Source: Burkholderiaceae bacterium (GTDB lineage: Bacteria > Pseudomonadota > Gammaproteobacteria > Burkholderiales > Burkholderiaceae_C). From it: a stretch of 64,000 nt of DNA. Shown here piece by piece: positions 48,602 through 57,518 of this stretch. The notes beneath the pieces were generated by a model. It ran no database searches and was not told the origin of the DNA. It worked only from the letters and a program-made list of their open reading frames with translations. How positions within the stretch are numbered: position 1 is the stretch's first letter; each line of letters begins with the position of its first letter. A program made the translations under genes and the position numbers. The stretch lies in NCBI GenBank assembly GCA_026125795.1, contig JAHCKM010000003.1, positions 682,001 through 746,000 on the forward strand, written 5' to 3'.

Positions 48602-49077
48602 TCGTCCGCCGATTCGACCGTCGGCGACGACCGGTGCAGCTCGATCAGCTTGCGCAACGTGGCCTTCAGGTCTTCGGACCGTTGCCGGCCAAAGGGTTCC
48701 AGCACCCGGCGCTCATGCTCCTGCGCCTGTGGAATCAGCTGGGACACCAGCTGCGTGCCGGCGGGGGTGATGCGCACCAGCGTGACGCGGCGGTCGCCGC
48801 CGCTGGGCAGGCGCTCGACGAGGCCGCGCGCCTGCATGCGGTCGAGCACGCGGGTCACGGTCGGCTGCTTCATCGTCGTGATCTGCGCCAGCTGCCCGAT
48901 GTTGATCGGCTCGCTGCCGGCCAGCGACGCCAGCACTCGCCACTCGGAGACGGTGAACCCCTGCGCGGTGACAACGAGGTGGAACTCTGCGGAGATCAAC
49001 CGGCTCGCCTGCGCCAGCAGCGCCGGCAGGTAGTCGTCGACGAAGTGGGGCTCGGCGCGTCGCGCTTTGGTGGGCAT
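48598..49077 (-). CDS. MarR-family transcriptional regulator
   Basis: A 159-residue winged-helix repressor. The recognition helix region is NIGQLAQITTMKQPTVTRVLDRMQARGLVER (in two parts) and the wing GGDRRVTLVRIT. The ATG at 49077 gives the family length. It is divergent from the iorA operon and convergent with the hydrolase gene (stops share 48598-48601). It probably represses the 49236 operon by binding near 49146-49175, released by an aromatic or CoA-ester ligand (inference). Confidence 0.88.
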   Translation of the reverse strand: MPTKARRAEPHFVDDYLPALLAQASRLISAEFHLVVTAQGFTVSEWRVLASLAGSEPINIGQLAQITTMKQPTVTRVLDRMQARGLVERLPSGGDRRVTLVRITPAGTQLVSQLIPQAQEHERRVLEPFGRQRSEDLKATLRKLIELHRSSPTVESADD

Positions 49078-49152
49078 CGGCGCGATTGTGCTGCCCACGG
49101 GCTGATCCCGACATGCCCGGCCGGCTCGGCGCAAAACGCTTGACGTATGAAT

Positions 49153-49166
49153 TTGCATATGTTCAA
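49153..49166. promoter_or_regulatory. candidate MarR operator in an AT-rich divergent promoter
   Basis: TTG-CATATG-TTCAA is an imperfect 14-bp palindrome centred on CATATG. It lies in a short AT-rich island, between TTGACG (49140-49145, plus) and TTTACA (49174-49169, minus), which could be the two -35 boxes. MarR sites commonly overlap divergent promoters in this way. Confidence 0.5.
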
Positions 49167-49235
49167 CTGTAAATCATCGCGCGGGCCGCAACCGCAACCC
49201 GCCGCGCGGCACGCACCCGCGTGCGAAGGGGCACG

Positions 49236-51395
49236 ATGGCAGAGCGCTCGTTCGTCGAAGAGGTCAAGAAGCTGCGGCTCGGCGCCGGCGAGGTGTTCCG
49301 GGGCGAGGGCATCCTGGCGGTGACCAAGGCGCTGCTGGAGTCGGGCGTCGGGTATGTTTCCGGCTACCAGGGTGCGCCGATCTCGCACCTGATGGATGTG
49401 CTGGCCGACGCACAGGACATCCTGGCCGAGCAGGGCATCCGCTTCGAGAACAGCGCAAGCGAGGCCACCGCCGCGGCGACGCTGGCGGCATCGGTCAACT
49501 ACCCGCTGCGCGGCGCCGCCACCTTCAAGTCGACGGTCGGCACCAACGTCGCATCGGATGCGCTGGCCAACCTGGCCTCGGGCGGCGTCACCGGCGGTGC
49601 GCTGATCGTGGTGGGCGAGGACTACGGCGAGGGCTCGTCGATCATGCAGGAGCGCGGCCACGCCTTTGCGATGAAGTCGCAGATCTGGCTGCTCGACCCG
49701 CGGCCCAACCTGCCTTCGATCGTGCAGGCGGTCAAGCAGGGCTTCGCGCTGTCAGAGGCCAGCCGCACGCCGGTGATGCTGCAGCTGCGCATCCGCGCCT
49801 GCCATGTGCACGGCGAGTTCATCGCGTCCGACAACGTCAAGCCCGCATTCACCGTGCGCGATGCGCTGCACCACCCGCAGCGCGACACCGGCCGCATCGT
49901 GCTGCCACCGGCGAGCTTCGTACACGAGCAGGAGAAGATCAAGGATCGCTGGCCCGCGGCCGTGCGCTTCATCGAGCAGCACGGGCTCAACGAGTTCTTC
50001 TCCGAGGCGGCCGACGACGTCGGCATCGTCGTGCAGGGCGGCAACTACAACACGGTCATTCGCGTGCTGTGCAACCTCGGCCTGGCGGACGTCTACGGCA
50101 ACACGCGCATCCCGCTGTACGTGATGAACGTTGCCTATCCGGTGATTCCCGGCGAGGTGCTGCGCTTTTGCTCGGGCAAGCGCGCGGTGCTGATGATCGA
50201 GGAAGGGCAGCCCAACTTCATCGAGCAGAACGTCGCCACCATCCTCCGCCAGGCCGGGTGCGGCACCGCGCTGCACGGCAAGGACATGCTGCCGATGGCC
50301 GGCGAGTACACCGCGGCCGAGATGTTGAAGGGCACGCGCGCGTTCCTCGAACGTTATGGTCGCGTGCAGCCGGCCCTCTCTGCGGCGCGCACCGCAGCCA
50401 GAAGCGCGGTGATCCCGCTCAAGCCGCTGTCCGAAAGCGTCAACGCGCGGCCCCCCGGCTTTTGCACCGGCTGCCCGGAGCGGCCGATCTTCACCGCGAT
50501 GAAGCTGGTCGAGCGCGAGCTGGGGCCCCACCACGTCAGCGCCGACATCGGCTGCCATCTGTTCTCGATCCTGCCGCCGTTCAACATCGGTAACACCACG
50601 ATGGGCTATGGGCTCGGCGCGGCCGGCGCCGCGGCGCTCAACACGGCCAATGGTGCTCCGAGCGGAAAGCGCGCGATCAGCGTGATGGGCGACGGCGGCT
50701 TCTGGCACAACGGCCTGACCAGCGGCATCGCCAACGCGGTGTTCAACCGCAGCGACAACCTGACCATCGTGGTCGACAACAGCTACACGTCGGCCACCGG
50801 CGGGCAGGACATCCTGTCGTCCAGCGCGCACAACGCCACCCGCAGCACCGGTCATGCGATCGAGTCTGCGGTGCGCGGCGTCGGCGTCAGCTGGGTGCGC
50901 ACGATGCGCCGGACCTACGACGTGGCAGGCATGCGTGACGCGCTGAGGGAGGCGCTGACCACGCGCGAGCAGGGCCCCAAGGTGCTGATCGCGCAAAGCG
51001 AATGCATGCTCAACAAGCAGCGCCGCGAAAAGCCGCAGCAGCGCCAGGCGGTGGCGGCGGGAAAGCGCGTCGTGCGCGAGCGCTTCGGCGTCGATGCCGA
51101 CACTTGCACCGGAGACCACTCCTGCATCCGGCTGTCGGGCTGCCCGTCGCTGTCGGTCAAGCCCAACCCGGATCCGCTGCGCACCGATCCGGTGGCCACA
51201 GTGCTCGACTCGTGCGTCGGCTGCGGCTTGTGCGGCGAGGTGTCGCACGCGGCCGTGTTGTGCCCGTCGTTCTACAAGGCGCAGATCGTCAGCAACCCCA
51301 CGGCCTGGGATCGGATGCGCCAGCGCGTGCGTGGCGCGGTGATCGGCTGGCTGCAACGGCGCGATGCGCGGCAACGCGCGCGCCACGCGTTCTGA
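49236..51395 (+). CDS. iorA: indolepyruvate ferredoxin oxidoreductase alpha-like subunit
   Basis: A 719-residue subunit of the 2-oxoacid:ferredoxin oxidoreductase family. The pyrimidine domain starts GEGILAVTKALLESGVGYVSGYQGAPISHLMD (two parts); the ThDP motif is GDGGFWHNGLTSGIANAVFNRSDN (two parts). The C-terminus carries iron-sulfur cysteines: CTGDHSC, SGCPS and CVGCGLC...LCP. It decarboxylates an arylpyruvate-type acid to an acyl-CoA with IorB. The ATG at 49236 follows AAGGGGC; an upstream GTG (49221) is an alternative. Confidence 0.88.
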   Translation: MAERSFVEEVKKLRLGAGEVFRGEGILAVTKALLESGVGYVSGYQGAPISHLMDVLADAQDILAEQGIRFENSASEATAAATLAASVNYPLRGAATFKSTVGTNVASDALANLASGGVTGGALIVVGEDYGEGSSIMQERGHAFAMKSQIWLLDPRPNLPSIVQAVKQGFALSEASRTPVMLQLRIRACHVHGEFIASDNVKPAFTVRDALHHPQRDTGRIVLPPASFVHEQEKIKDRWPAAVRFIEQHGLNEFFSEAADDVGIVVQGGNYNTVIRVLCNLGLADVYGNTRIPLYVMNVAYPVIPGEVLRFCSGKRAVLMIEEGQPNFIEQNVATILRQAGCGTALHGKDMLPMAGEYTAAEMLKGTRAFLERYGRVQPALSAARTAARSAVIPLKPLSESVNARPPGFCTGCPERPIFTAMKLVERELGPHHVSADIGCHLFSILPPFNIGNTTMGYGLGAAGAAALNTANGAPSGKRAISVMGDGGFWHNGLTSGIANAVFNRSDNLTIVVDNSYTSATGGQDILSSSAHNATRSTGHAIESAVRGVGVSWVRTMRRTYDVAGMRDALREALTTREQGPKVLIAQSECMLNKQRREKPQQRQAVAAGKRVVRERFGVDADTCTGDHSCIRLSGCPSLSVKPNPDPLRTDPVATVLDSCVGCGLCGEVSHAAVLCPSFYKAQIVSNPTAWDRMRQRVRGAVIGWLQRRDARQRARHAF

Positions 51396-51403
51396 GAGCA
51401 ACG

Positions 51404-52909
51404 ATGGCCGGCGTGCAACCGATCAAGATCGCGGTCCTCGCGATGGGCGGCGAGGGCGGCGGTGTGCTGGCCGACTGGATCGTCGACCTCGGCGAGCACA
51501 ACGGCCACATCGCGCAGACCACCTCGGTGCCCGGCGTCGCGCAGCGCACCGGCGCCACGATCTACTACGTGGAGCTGTACCCGCGCGCGCAAGCCGAACG
51601 CGACGGCGGCCTGCCGGTGCTGGCGTTGATGCCGCTGCCCGGCGACGTCGACGTGGTGCTTGCCTCCGAGCTGATGGAGGCCGGGCGGGCCGTGCAGCGC
51701 GGCCTGGTGACGCCCGAGCGCACCACGCTGATCGCCTCGACGCACCGCGTGTACAGCATCGCCGAGAAGACCGCCATGGGCGACGGCCGCGTCGACAGCG
51801 AGCAGCTGATCGGGCACGCGCAGGCCGCGGCCAAACGTTTCGTGCGCTTCGACATGGCGCAGGCCGCCGAGGACGCCGGCAGCGTGATCAGCGCCGTGCT
51901 GTTCGGCGCACTGGCCGGCACCGGCGTGCTGCCGTTCTCGCGTGCGCAGTTCGAGGCCACGATCGAGCGCGGCGGCGTCGGCGTGAAGCCCAGCCTTAAG
52001 GCGTTTGGCGCGGCCTACGGGCGCGCGATGGCTGACGATGGCTCCGATCGGCCGCCAGCCGCACCCAGCCCCGTCATCGCTCCAGGCGCCGTGCGCGAGG
52101 AGCGCGTGCGTGGCGTGCTGGAGCGCATCGACGGCAGCTTCCCGGTCGAGGCGCGCCATGTGCTGATCGAAGGCGTGCGCCGGCTGATCGATTACCAGGA
52201 TCCGGCCTACGCCGAGCTCTACCTGGATCGCCTGGCCCGCATCGCCCAGCTGCCCGCGCAAGGCGAGCCGCTGCTGCAGGAAACGGCCCGCCACCTCGCG
52301 CTGTGGATGAGCTACGAGGACACGATCCGGGTCGCCGAGTTGAAGACGCGCGGCACGCGTTTTGCACGCGTGCGCGACGAGGTACGCGCGCGCGACGACC
52401 AGGTGCTCGCGATCAACGAGTTCATGCACCCGCGGCTGGAAGAGATCTGCGACACGCTGCCCGCAGGCCTGGGCCGTTGGCTCGCGGGCTCCGGCTGGCC
52501 GCGCCGTGTGGTCGAGCGTTTTGCGCGTCGGGGCCGGGTGGTGCCCACGAGTTCGCTGCGCGGCTTTCTGATGCTGTTTGCGCTGGCCGGGCTGAAGCGC
52601 TGGCGCCGCGGCACGCTGCGTTTTGCGGTCGAGACGCGGCGCATCGAGCAGTGGCTCGAGCAGATCGTGCGCAGCGCGGCAACCAACCCTCAGCTTGCCG
52701 TGGAGCTCGCGCGGTGCCAACGCCTGGTCAAGGGCTACAGCGACACGCACGCGCGCGGCTGGCACAACTTTGAAACCTTGATGAGCGCCGCACAGCGCGC
52801 CGGATCCCAGCTGGCGCCGGCCACGCTGCGTGAGCTGCGCGATGCCGCATTGGCCGACGAGCAAGGCCATGCGCTGCGCAGTGCGCTGACGCATCACGCT
52901 CTGGCCTGA
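51404..52909 (+). CDS. iorB: indolepyruvate oxidoreductase beta-like subunit
   Basis: A 501-residue partner of the alpha subunit. Residues 1-200 are the gamma-type domain (MGGEGGGVLADWIVDLGEHNG and TTSVPGVAQRTGATIYYVEL); the remainder is the DUF6537 region common in fused IorB proteins of aerobic bacteria. The ATG is 9 bases after the iorA stop. The pair probably passes electrons to a ferredoxin or directly to the operon's redox chain; the acceptor is not evident. Confidence 0.87.
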   Translation: MAGVQPIKIAVLAMGGEGGGVLADWIVDLGEHNGHIAQTTSVPGVAQRTGATIYYVELYPRAQAERDGGLPVLALMPLPGDVDVVLASELMEAGRAVQRGLVTPERTTLIASTHRVYSIAEKTAMGDGRVDSEQLIGHAQAAAKRFVRFDMAQAAEDAGSVISAVLFGALAGTGVLPFSRAQFEATIERGGVGVKPSLKAFGAAYGRAMADDGSDRPPAAPSPVIAPGAVREERVRGVLERIDGSFPVEARHVLIEGVRRLIDYQDPAYAELYLDRLARIAQLPAQGEPLLQETARHLALWMSYEDTIRVAELKTRGTRFARVRDEVRARDDQVLAINEFMHPRLEEICDTLPAGLGRWLAGSGWPRRVVERFARRGRVVPTSSLRGFLMLFALAGLKRWRRGTLRFAVETRRIEQWLEQIVRSAATNPQLAVELARCQRLVKGYSDTHARGWHNFETLMSAAQRAGSQLAPATLRELRDAALADEQGHALRSALTHHALA

Positions 52910-52913
52910 TCCC

Positions 52914-53906
52914 ATGTCGAACACCCCAGCCCTGCTGCAGCTGCGCGTGACCGAGGCGCGCGAACTGAACCCGCTGATCCGCCTGTTGCGCCTGCGTGCC
53001 GACGATGGTGCAGCGCTGCCGGGCTACAGTGCCGGCGCGCACCTGCGCGTGCGCGTGGAGCTGCCGGACGGCAGCCTCGACTGGCGCCACTATTCGCTGG
53101 TGAACCTCGCGCCGCATGCGGACGCCGGAGCGGATCCCGGCGAGTACGTGATCGCGGTGCGCCGCGACGACGACGGACGCGGCGGCTCACGTTTCATGCA
53201 CCAGCGCGTGCAGACCGGACAGCTGCTCACCATCGAAGCGCCGAAGAACGAGTTTCCCCTTCGCGAACACGGCGGCTGCGCGGTGCTGGTGGCGGGCGGC
53301 ATCGGCATCACGCCGCTGGCCAGCATGGCGGCGCAACGCGTCGCGCTCGGCGCGCCGGTGCGCCTGCACTACGCCGGCCGCACGCGCGAGCTGATGGCGT
53401 TCGTGCCCGAGCTGCAGCAGCTGCTGGGCGAGCACCTGCGGCTGCACGTCGATGCCGAAGCAGGCGCTCCGTTGAACGTCGAGGCGCTGCTCGACGCCTG
53501 CTCACCCGAGGACCAGCTCTATGTCTGCGGGCCCAAGCCGATGCTCGACACGCTGCTCGCGCGCACGCAGGCGCGCGGCTGGACGCGCGAGCGTGTGCAC
53601 TTTGAGGTGTTCAACGCGCCGGCGGTGGGGTCGGCCGAGCATGCTTTCGAGGTGGTGCTGGCACAAAGCGGCCGCAGCGTCGCGGTGCCGGCCGATCGTT
53701 CGATCCTCGATTGCCTGATTGACGCCGGCGTCGATCCGCTGTTTGACTGCAAGCGCGGCGAGTGCGGCGTCTGCGGCACGCCGGTGATCGAAGGCGAGAT
53801 CGACCACCGCGACTATGTGCTGAGCGCGCTCGAGAAGCGCGAGGGCGGCGTGATGCAGATCTGCGTGTCGCGCTGCAAGGGCACGCGCCTGGTGCTGGAC
53901 CTGTGA
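52914..53906 (+). CDS. VanB-type flavin/[2Fe-2S] reductase
   Basis: A 330-residue class IA-like reductase: an FAD/FMN domain (RHYSLVN-type: DWRHYSLVNLAP), an NAD domain (VLVAGGIGITPLASMA) and a C-terminal plant-type [2Fe-2S] domain with Cys ligands in CKRGECGVCGTP and the last in VSRC. It would feed electrons from NADH to the Rieske oxygenases that follow. Only one reductase is seen for two oxygenases, so it may serve both. Confidence 0.9.
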   Translation: MSNTPALLQLRVTEARELNPLIRLLRLRADDGAALPGYSAGAHLRVRVELPDGSLDWRHYSLVNLAPHADAGADPGEYVIAVRRDDDGRGGSRFMHQRVQTGQLLTIEAPKNEFPLREHGGCAVLVAGGIGITPLASMAAQRVALGAPVRLHYAGRTRELMAFVPELQQLLGEHLRLHVDAEAGAPLNVEALLDACSPEDQLYVCGPKPMLDTLLARTQARGWTRERVHFEVFNAPAVGSAEHAFEVVLAQSGRSVAVPADRSILDCLIDAGVDPLFDCKRGECGVCGTPVIEGEIDHRDYVLSALEKREGGVMQICVSRCKGTRLVLDL

Positions 53907-53920
53907 TCGGAAGGGATGCC

Positions 53921-55252
53921 ATGAGCAAGTACCGAGGCCAACCCGATGCCGTGCGCGCGCTGGTGCGCGACACCGAGGTGCACAAGGACCTCTACGTCGA
54001 TCCCGAGCTGTTCGAGCTCGAGATGGAGCACCTGTTCGCCAACACCTGGGTCTACGTCGGCCATGCCAGCCAGGTGCCGAACAAGAGCGACTACTACACC
54101 ACCACGGTGGGCAACCAGCCGGTGGTGATGGTGCGCCACACCGACGGCAGCGTGAAGGTGCTGTACAACCGCTGCCCGCACAAGGGCACCAAGGTGGCCG
54201 GCGAGGTGCACGGCAATGCCGGCCGCTTCTTCCGCTGCCCGTATCACGCTTGGACGTTCAAGACCGACGGCAGCCTGCTGGCGGTGCCGCTGAAGAAGGG
54301 CTACGACAACACCGGCTTCGAGAGCTGCGAGGCCAGCAAGGGCATGGCGCCGGTGGGCGCGGTGCACGTCTATCGCGACTTCGTGTTCTGCCGCCTGAAT
54401 CCGCAGGGAATCGCCTTCGAGGAGTTCTTCGGCGAGTCGCTGTCCACGCTCGACAACATGGTCGATCGTTCGCCTGAAGGCAAGCTCGAGGTCGCCGGTG
54501 GCGTGCTGCGCTACATGCACCGCTGTAACTGGAAGATGCTGGTCGACAACCAGACCGATACCTGCCACCCGATGGTGGCGCACGAGTCGTCGGCCGGCAC
54601 CGCCGTGCGCGTGTGGGAGCAGTCGCCCCCCGGCACGCCCAAGCCGATGGCGGTGGAGCAGTTCGCGCCGTTCATCAGCTCGTACGAGTTCTTCGAGAAC
54701 ATGGGCATCCGCGTCTGGGGCAACGGCCACGGCCACACCGGCGTGGCCGACTCGATCCATGCCGCGTATTCGCCGGTGCCGGGCTACCAAGAGGCGATGG
54801 TGGCGGCGTACGGTGAGCAGCGCGCCAAGGAGATCCTCGGGCTCGTGCGCCACAACACCGTCTACTTCCCCAACATCATGGTCAAGGGGCCGATCCAGAC
54901 CTTGCGGCGCTTCCTGCCAATCGCGGCCGACAAGACGATGGTGGAATCGTGGACCTTCCGCCTCGTCGGCGCGCCCGATCTGCTGCTGGAGCGCACGCTG
55001 ATGTACAACCGCCTGATCAACGCGCCCACGTCGATGGTGGGCCACGACGACCTCGAGGTCTACGAGCGCGCGCAAGAGGGCTTGCATGCGCGCGGGCTCG
55101 ACTGGATCAACGTGGCCCGGCTCTACGACCCGGCCGAGCGCGGTCAGACCAACGTGGCCACCAACGGCACCAACGAGTGGCAGATGCGCAACCAGTTCCG
55201 CGCCTGGAGCCGCTACATGCTGGCGTCGATGCGCCAGGAGGCGGTGGCGTGA
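53921..55252 (+). CDS. Rieske ring-hydroxylating oxygenase, alpha subunit (first copy)
   Basis: A 443-residue catalytic subunit. The Rieske cluster ligands are Cys85, His87, Cys106 and His109 (CPHKG and CPYHAW). The mononuclear iron site is Asp213-x2-His216-x4-His221 in NQTDTCHPMVAH; the Asp213 equivalent also links the two centres. It adds molecular oxygen to an aromatic acid. A GGAAGGGA site precedes the ATG. The beta gene follows after a 70-base hairpin spacer. Confidence 0.92.
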   Translation: MSKYRGQPDAVRALVRDTEVHKDLYVDPELFELEMEHLFANTWVYVGHASQVPNKSDYYTTTVGNQPVVMVRHTDGSVKVLYNRCPHKGTKVAGEVHGNAGRFFRCPYHAWTFKTDGSLLAVPLKKGYDNTGFESCEASKGMAPVGAVHVYRDFVFCRLNPQGIAFEEFFGESLSTLDNMVDRSPEGKLEVAGGVLRYMHRCNWKMLVDNQTDTCHPMVAHESSAGTAVRVWEQSPPGTPKPMAVEQFAPFISSYEFFENMGIRVWGNGHGHTGVADSIHAAYSPVPGYQEAMVAAYGEQRAKEILGLVRHNTVYFPNIMVKGPIQTLRRFLPIAADKTMVESWTFRLVGAPDLLLERTLMYNRLINAPTSMVGHDDLEVYERAQEGLHARGLDWINVARLYDPAERGQTNVATNGTNEWQMRNQFRAWSRYMLASMRQEAVA

Positions 55253-55322
55253 TCACCGCACGGCCGTTCCGAAGGCGATGGCTCCCCCTCGGGGGGAAGG
55301 CCCGTAGGGCCAAGGGGGCGAC
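55253..55322. repeat. double-hairpin spacer between oxygenase alpha and beta genes
   Basis: Two stems, CCCCC/GGGGG (55284-55295) and GGCCC/GGGCC (55299-55311), lie directly before the beta gene's AAGGGGG ribosome site. It resembles other GC-extreme spacers in this window and may tune the ratio of subunits or protect mRNA ends. Confidence 0.5.
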
Positions 55323-55796
55323 ATGACCAACCAGGAGCTCATCGACTTCGTCTATGCCGAAGCGCGCTTGCTCGACGACCAGCGCTTCGACGAGTGGCTC
55401 GATCTGTTCACCGACGACGGCCACTACTGGATGCCGCTGGCGCCGGGCCAGCAGGATGCACGGTTGCACGCATCGCTGATGTACGAGGACAAGCTGCTGC
55501 TTCGCGTGCGCGTGGAGCGCCTGGGCGGCGCACGCACCTACTCGCAGCAGCCGCGCAGCCGCTGCCACCATCTGCTGCAGCAGCCGAGCGTGGAGAGCGC
55601 CGATCGTGATGCCGGTCGCTACACGGTGCGCACGCCGTTCCACTACGTCGAGACGCGGCTCGACGAGATGACGCTTTTTGCCGGCTGGGCCACGCACGAG
55701 CTGGTGGCGGTCGACGGCAAGCTGCGCATCCGGCTCAAGCGCGTCGACCTCGTCAACTGCGACGCGGCGTTCGGCAACATCAACCTGTTCATGTAA
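55323..55796 (+). CDS. Rieske ring-hydroxylating oxygenase, beta subunit (first copy)
   Basis: A 157-residue structural subunit of the SnoaL-like fold. Family features are FVYAEARLLDDQRFDEWLDLFTDDGHYWMP (two parts), MYEDKLLLRVRVERL and RTYSQQPRSRCHHLL. It forms an alpha3-beta3 hexamer with the preceding gene product. It ends 2 bases before the CoA ligase gene. Confidence 0.92.
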   Translation: MTNQELIDFVYAEARLLDDQRFDEWLDLFTDDGHYWMPLAPGQQDARLHASLMYEDKLLLRVRVERLGGARTYSQQPRSRCHHLLQQPSVESADRDAGRYTVRTPFHYVETRLDEMTLFAGWATHELVAVDGKLRIRLKRVDLVNCDAAFGNINLFM

Positions 55797-55798
55797 CG

Positions 55799-57433
55799 AT
55801 GACATCGGCCGGCGTCACCGTCGCCCAGGCGTTCGCGTCGTCGGCGCAGCGCTTTGGCGCGTTGCCGTTCCTGTGCGTGCTGCCCGAGACGGCCGATGTC
55901 TACGGCGTCCTGGCGGGCGAGATCTCGTATGCCGACATGCAGCGGCGCGTCGACGCCTTGCGCGCCGCGTATGCGGCCGCCGGCTACGGGCATGGCCATC
56001 GCGTGGGGCTGCTGCTGGAGAACCGGCCCGAGTTCTTCGTGCACTGGTTCGCGCTCAACGGCCTCGGCGTGTCGGTGGTGCCGATCAACGCGGAGCTGCG
56101 ATCGGCCGAGCTCGAGTACCTCGTGGGCCACTCGGAGATCGCGCTCGCGGTCGCGTCGGCCACGCGGCACGAGGCGCTGCATGCCGCCGCCGGCGCCGCG
56201 CGGCGCACGATGGCGGTGATGCGCGCGCACGACACGCCGCCGCCTGCGCCTTTCGTGGCCCCACGGGCCGACGCGCCGATCGGCATCCGCACCGAGTGCG
56301 CGCTGCTCTACACCTCGGGCACCACCGGCCGGCCCAAGGGCTGCATCCTGCCCAACCGCTACTACCTGCATGCCGGCGCCTGGTACGCCGCCATCGGCGG
56401 GCTGGCGCAGCTGCGCGAAGGTCAGGAGCGATTGCTGACGCCGCTGCCGCAGGTGCACATGAACGCGATGGCGTACTCGACGCTGGCAATGGTGATGACC
56501 GGCGGCTGCCTGATCGCGCTCGACCGTTTCCATCCCAAGACCTGGTGGCAGAGCGTGCGCGAGTCGCGTGCCACCGTTGTGCATTACCTCGGCGTGATGC
56601 CGGCGATGCTGATGAAGGCGCAAGCCGCTGCGCAGGACCGTGAACACGCGGTGCGCTTCGGCTTTGGCGCGGGTGTCGATCGCAGCCTGCATGCGGCCTT
56701 CGAGGCGCGCTTCGGGTTTCCGCTGCTCGAAGCGTGGGCGATGACCGAGACCGGTGCCGGCGCGGTGGTGATTGCCAACCGCGAGCCACGGCAGGTCGGC
56801 ACGAGCTGCTTCGGCCGCGAAGGCGCGGATGTCGAGGTGAAGCTGGTCGGCGAGAACGGTGAACCCGTCGGCATCGACGAGCCCGGCGAGCTGCTGGTGC
56901 GCCACGCGGGCAGCGACCCGCGCGACGGTTTCTTCGCCGGCTATCTGAAGGATCAGGCCGCGACCGACGAGGCCTGGGCCGGCGGCTGGTTCCACACCGG
57001 CGACATCGTGCGCCGAGGCGCCGAAGGGCAGCTGCACTTCATCGACCGGCGCAAGAACGTGATCCGCCGCAGCGGCGAGAACATCTCGGCGGTGGAGGTC
57101 GAGAGCGTGCTGCTGCAGCACCCGCGCGTCAAGGCGGCGGCGGTGGCGCCGGTGCCCGACGCGATGCGCGGCGACGAGGTGCTGGCATGCATCGTCGGCG
57201 ACGGCATCGCGGCCGATGCCGATGCGCGCCGCGCCGCCGCGGCCGATATCGTCGACTGGTGCCTGGCGCGCCTGGCGTACTACAAGGCGCCGGGCTACGT
57301 GGCCTTCGTCGATGCGCTGCCGCTCACCGCGTCGCAGAAGGTGCAGCGCGGCGAGCTGCGCGTGCTGGCGGCCGCGGTGGTCGGCCAGCCGCACTGCATC
57401 GACACCACGGCGATGAAGAAGAGGGCGACATGA
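55799..57433 (+). CDS. AMP-dependent acyl-CoA ligase
   Basis: A 544-residue adenylate-forming ligase. The phosphate loop is TSGTTGRPKGCILP, the adenine motif WAMTETGAG, the hinge HTGDIVRRGAEGQLHFIDRRKNVIRRSGENIS (two parts) and the C-terminal catalytic Lys is in TASQKVQRGEL. The branch is that of 'ATP-dependent acyl-CoA ligases' of aromatic or carnitine-type catabolism. It would activate a carboxylic intermediate for the thiolase-like/aldolase steps after it. Confidence 0.9.
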   Translation: MTSAGVTVAQAFASSAQRFGALPFLCVLPETADVYGVLAGEISYADMQRRVDALRAAYAAAGYGHGHRVGLLLENRPEFFVHWFALNGLGVSVVPINAELRSAELEYLVGHSEIALAVASATRHEALHAAAGAARRTMAVMRAHDTPPPAPFVAPRADAPIGIRTECALLYTSGTTGRPKGCILPNRYYLHAGAWYAAIGGLAQLREGQERLLTPLPQVHMNAMAYSTLAMVMTGGCLIALDRFHPKTWWQSVRESRATVVHYLGVMPAMLMKAQAAAQDREHAVRFGFGAGVDRSLHAAFEARFGFPLLEAWAMTETGAGAVVIANREPRQVGTSCFGREGADVEVKLVGENGEPVGIDEPGELLVRHAGSDPRDGFFAGYLKDQAATDEAWAGGWFHTGDIVRRGAEGQLHFIDRRKNVIRRSGENISAVEVESVLLQHPRVKAAAVAPVPDAMRGDEVLACIVGDGIAADADARRAAAADIVDWCLARLAYYKAPGYVAFVDALPLTASQKVQRGELRVLAAAVVGQPHCIDTTAMKKRAT

Positions 57434-57518
57434 GGCCCTGCTCGGCCGCTCCCGGACTCGCAGGGGCCTTGACAGGCCCGGGGGCCCGCACCGCAGTGCG
57501 GAGCACGGAGGTTCGTCG
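57434..57518. repeat. GC-extreme palindromic spacer
   Basis: Contains a GGCCCGGGGGCCC-type palindrome and a GCACCGCAGTGCGGAGC pair; it ends with the GGAGG ribosome site for the next gene. It is similar in style to the other intra-operon spacers. Confidence 0.4.
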
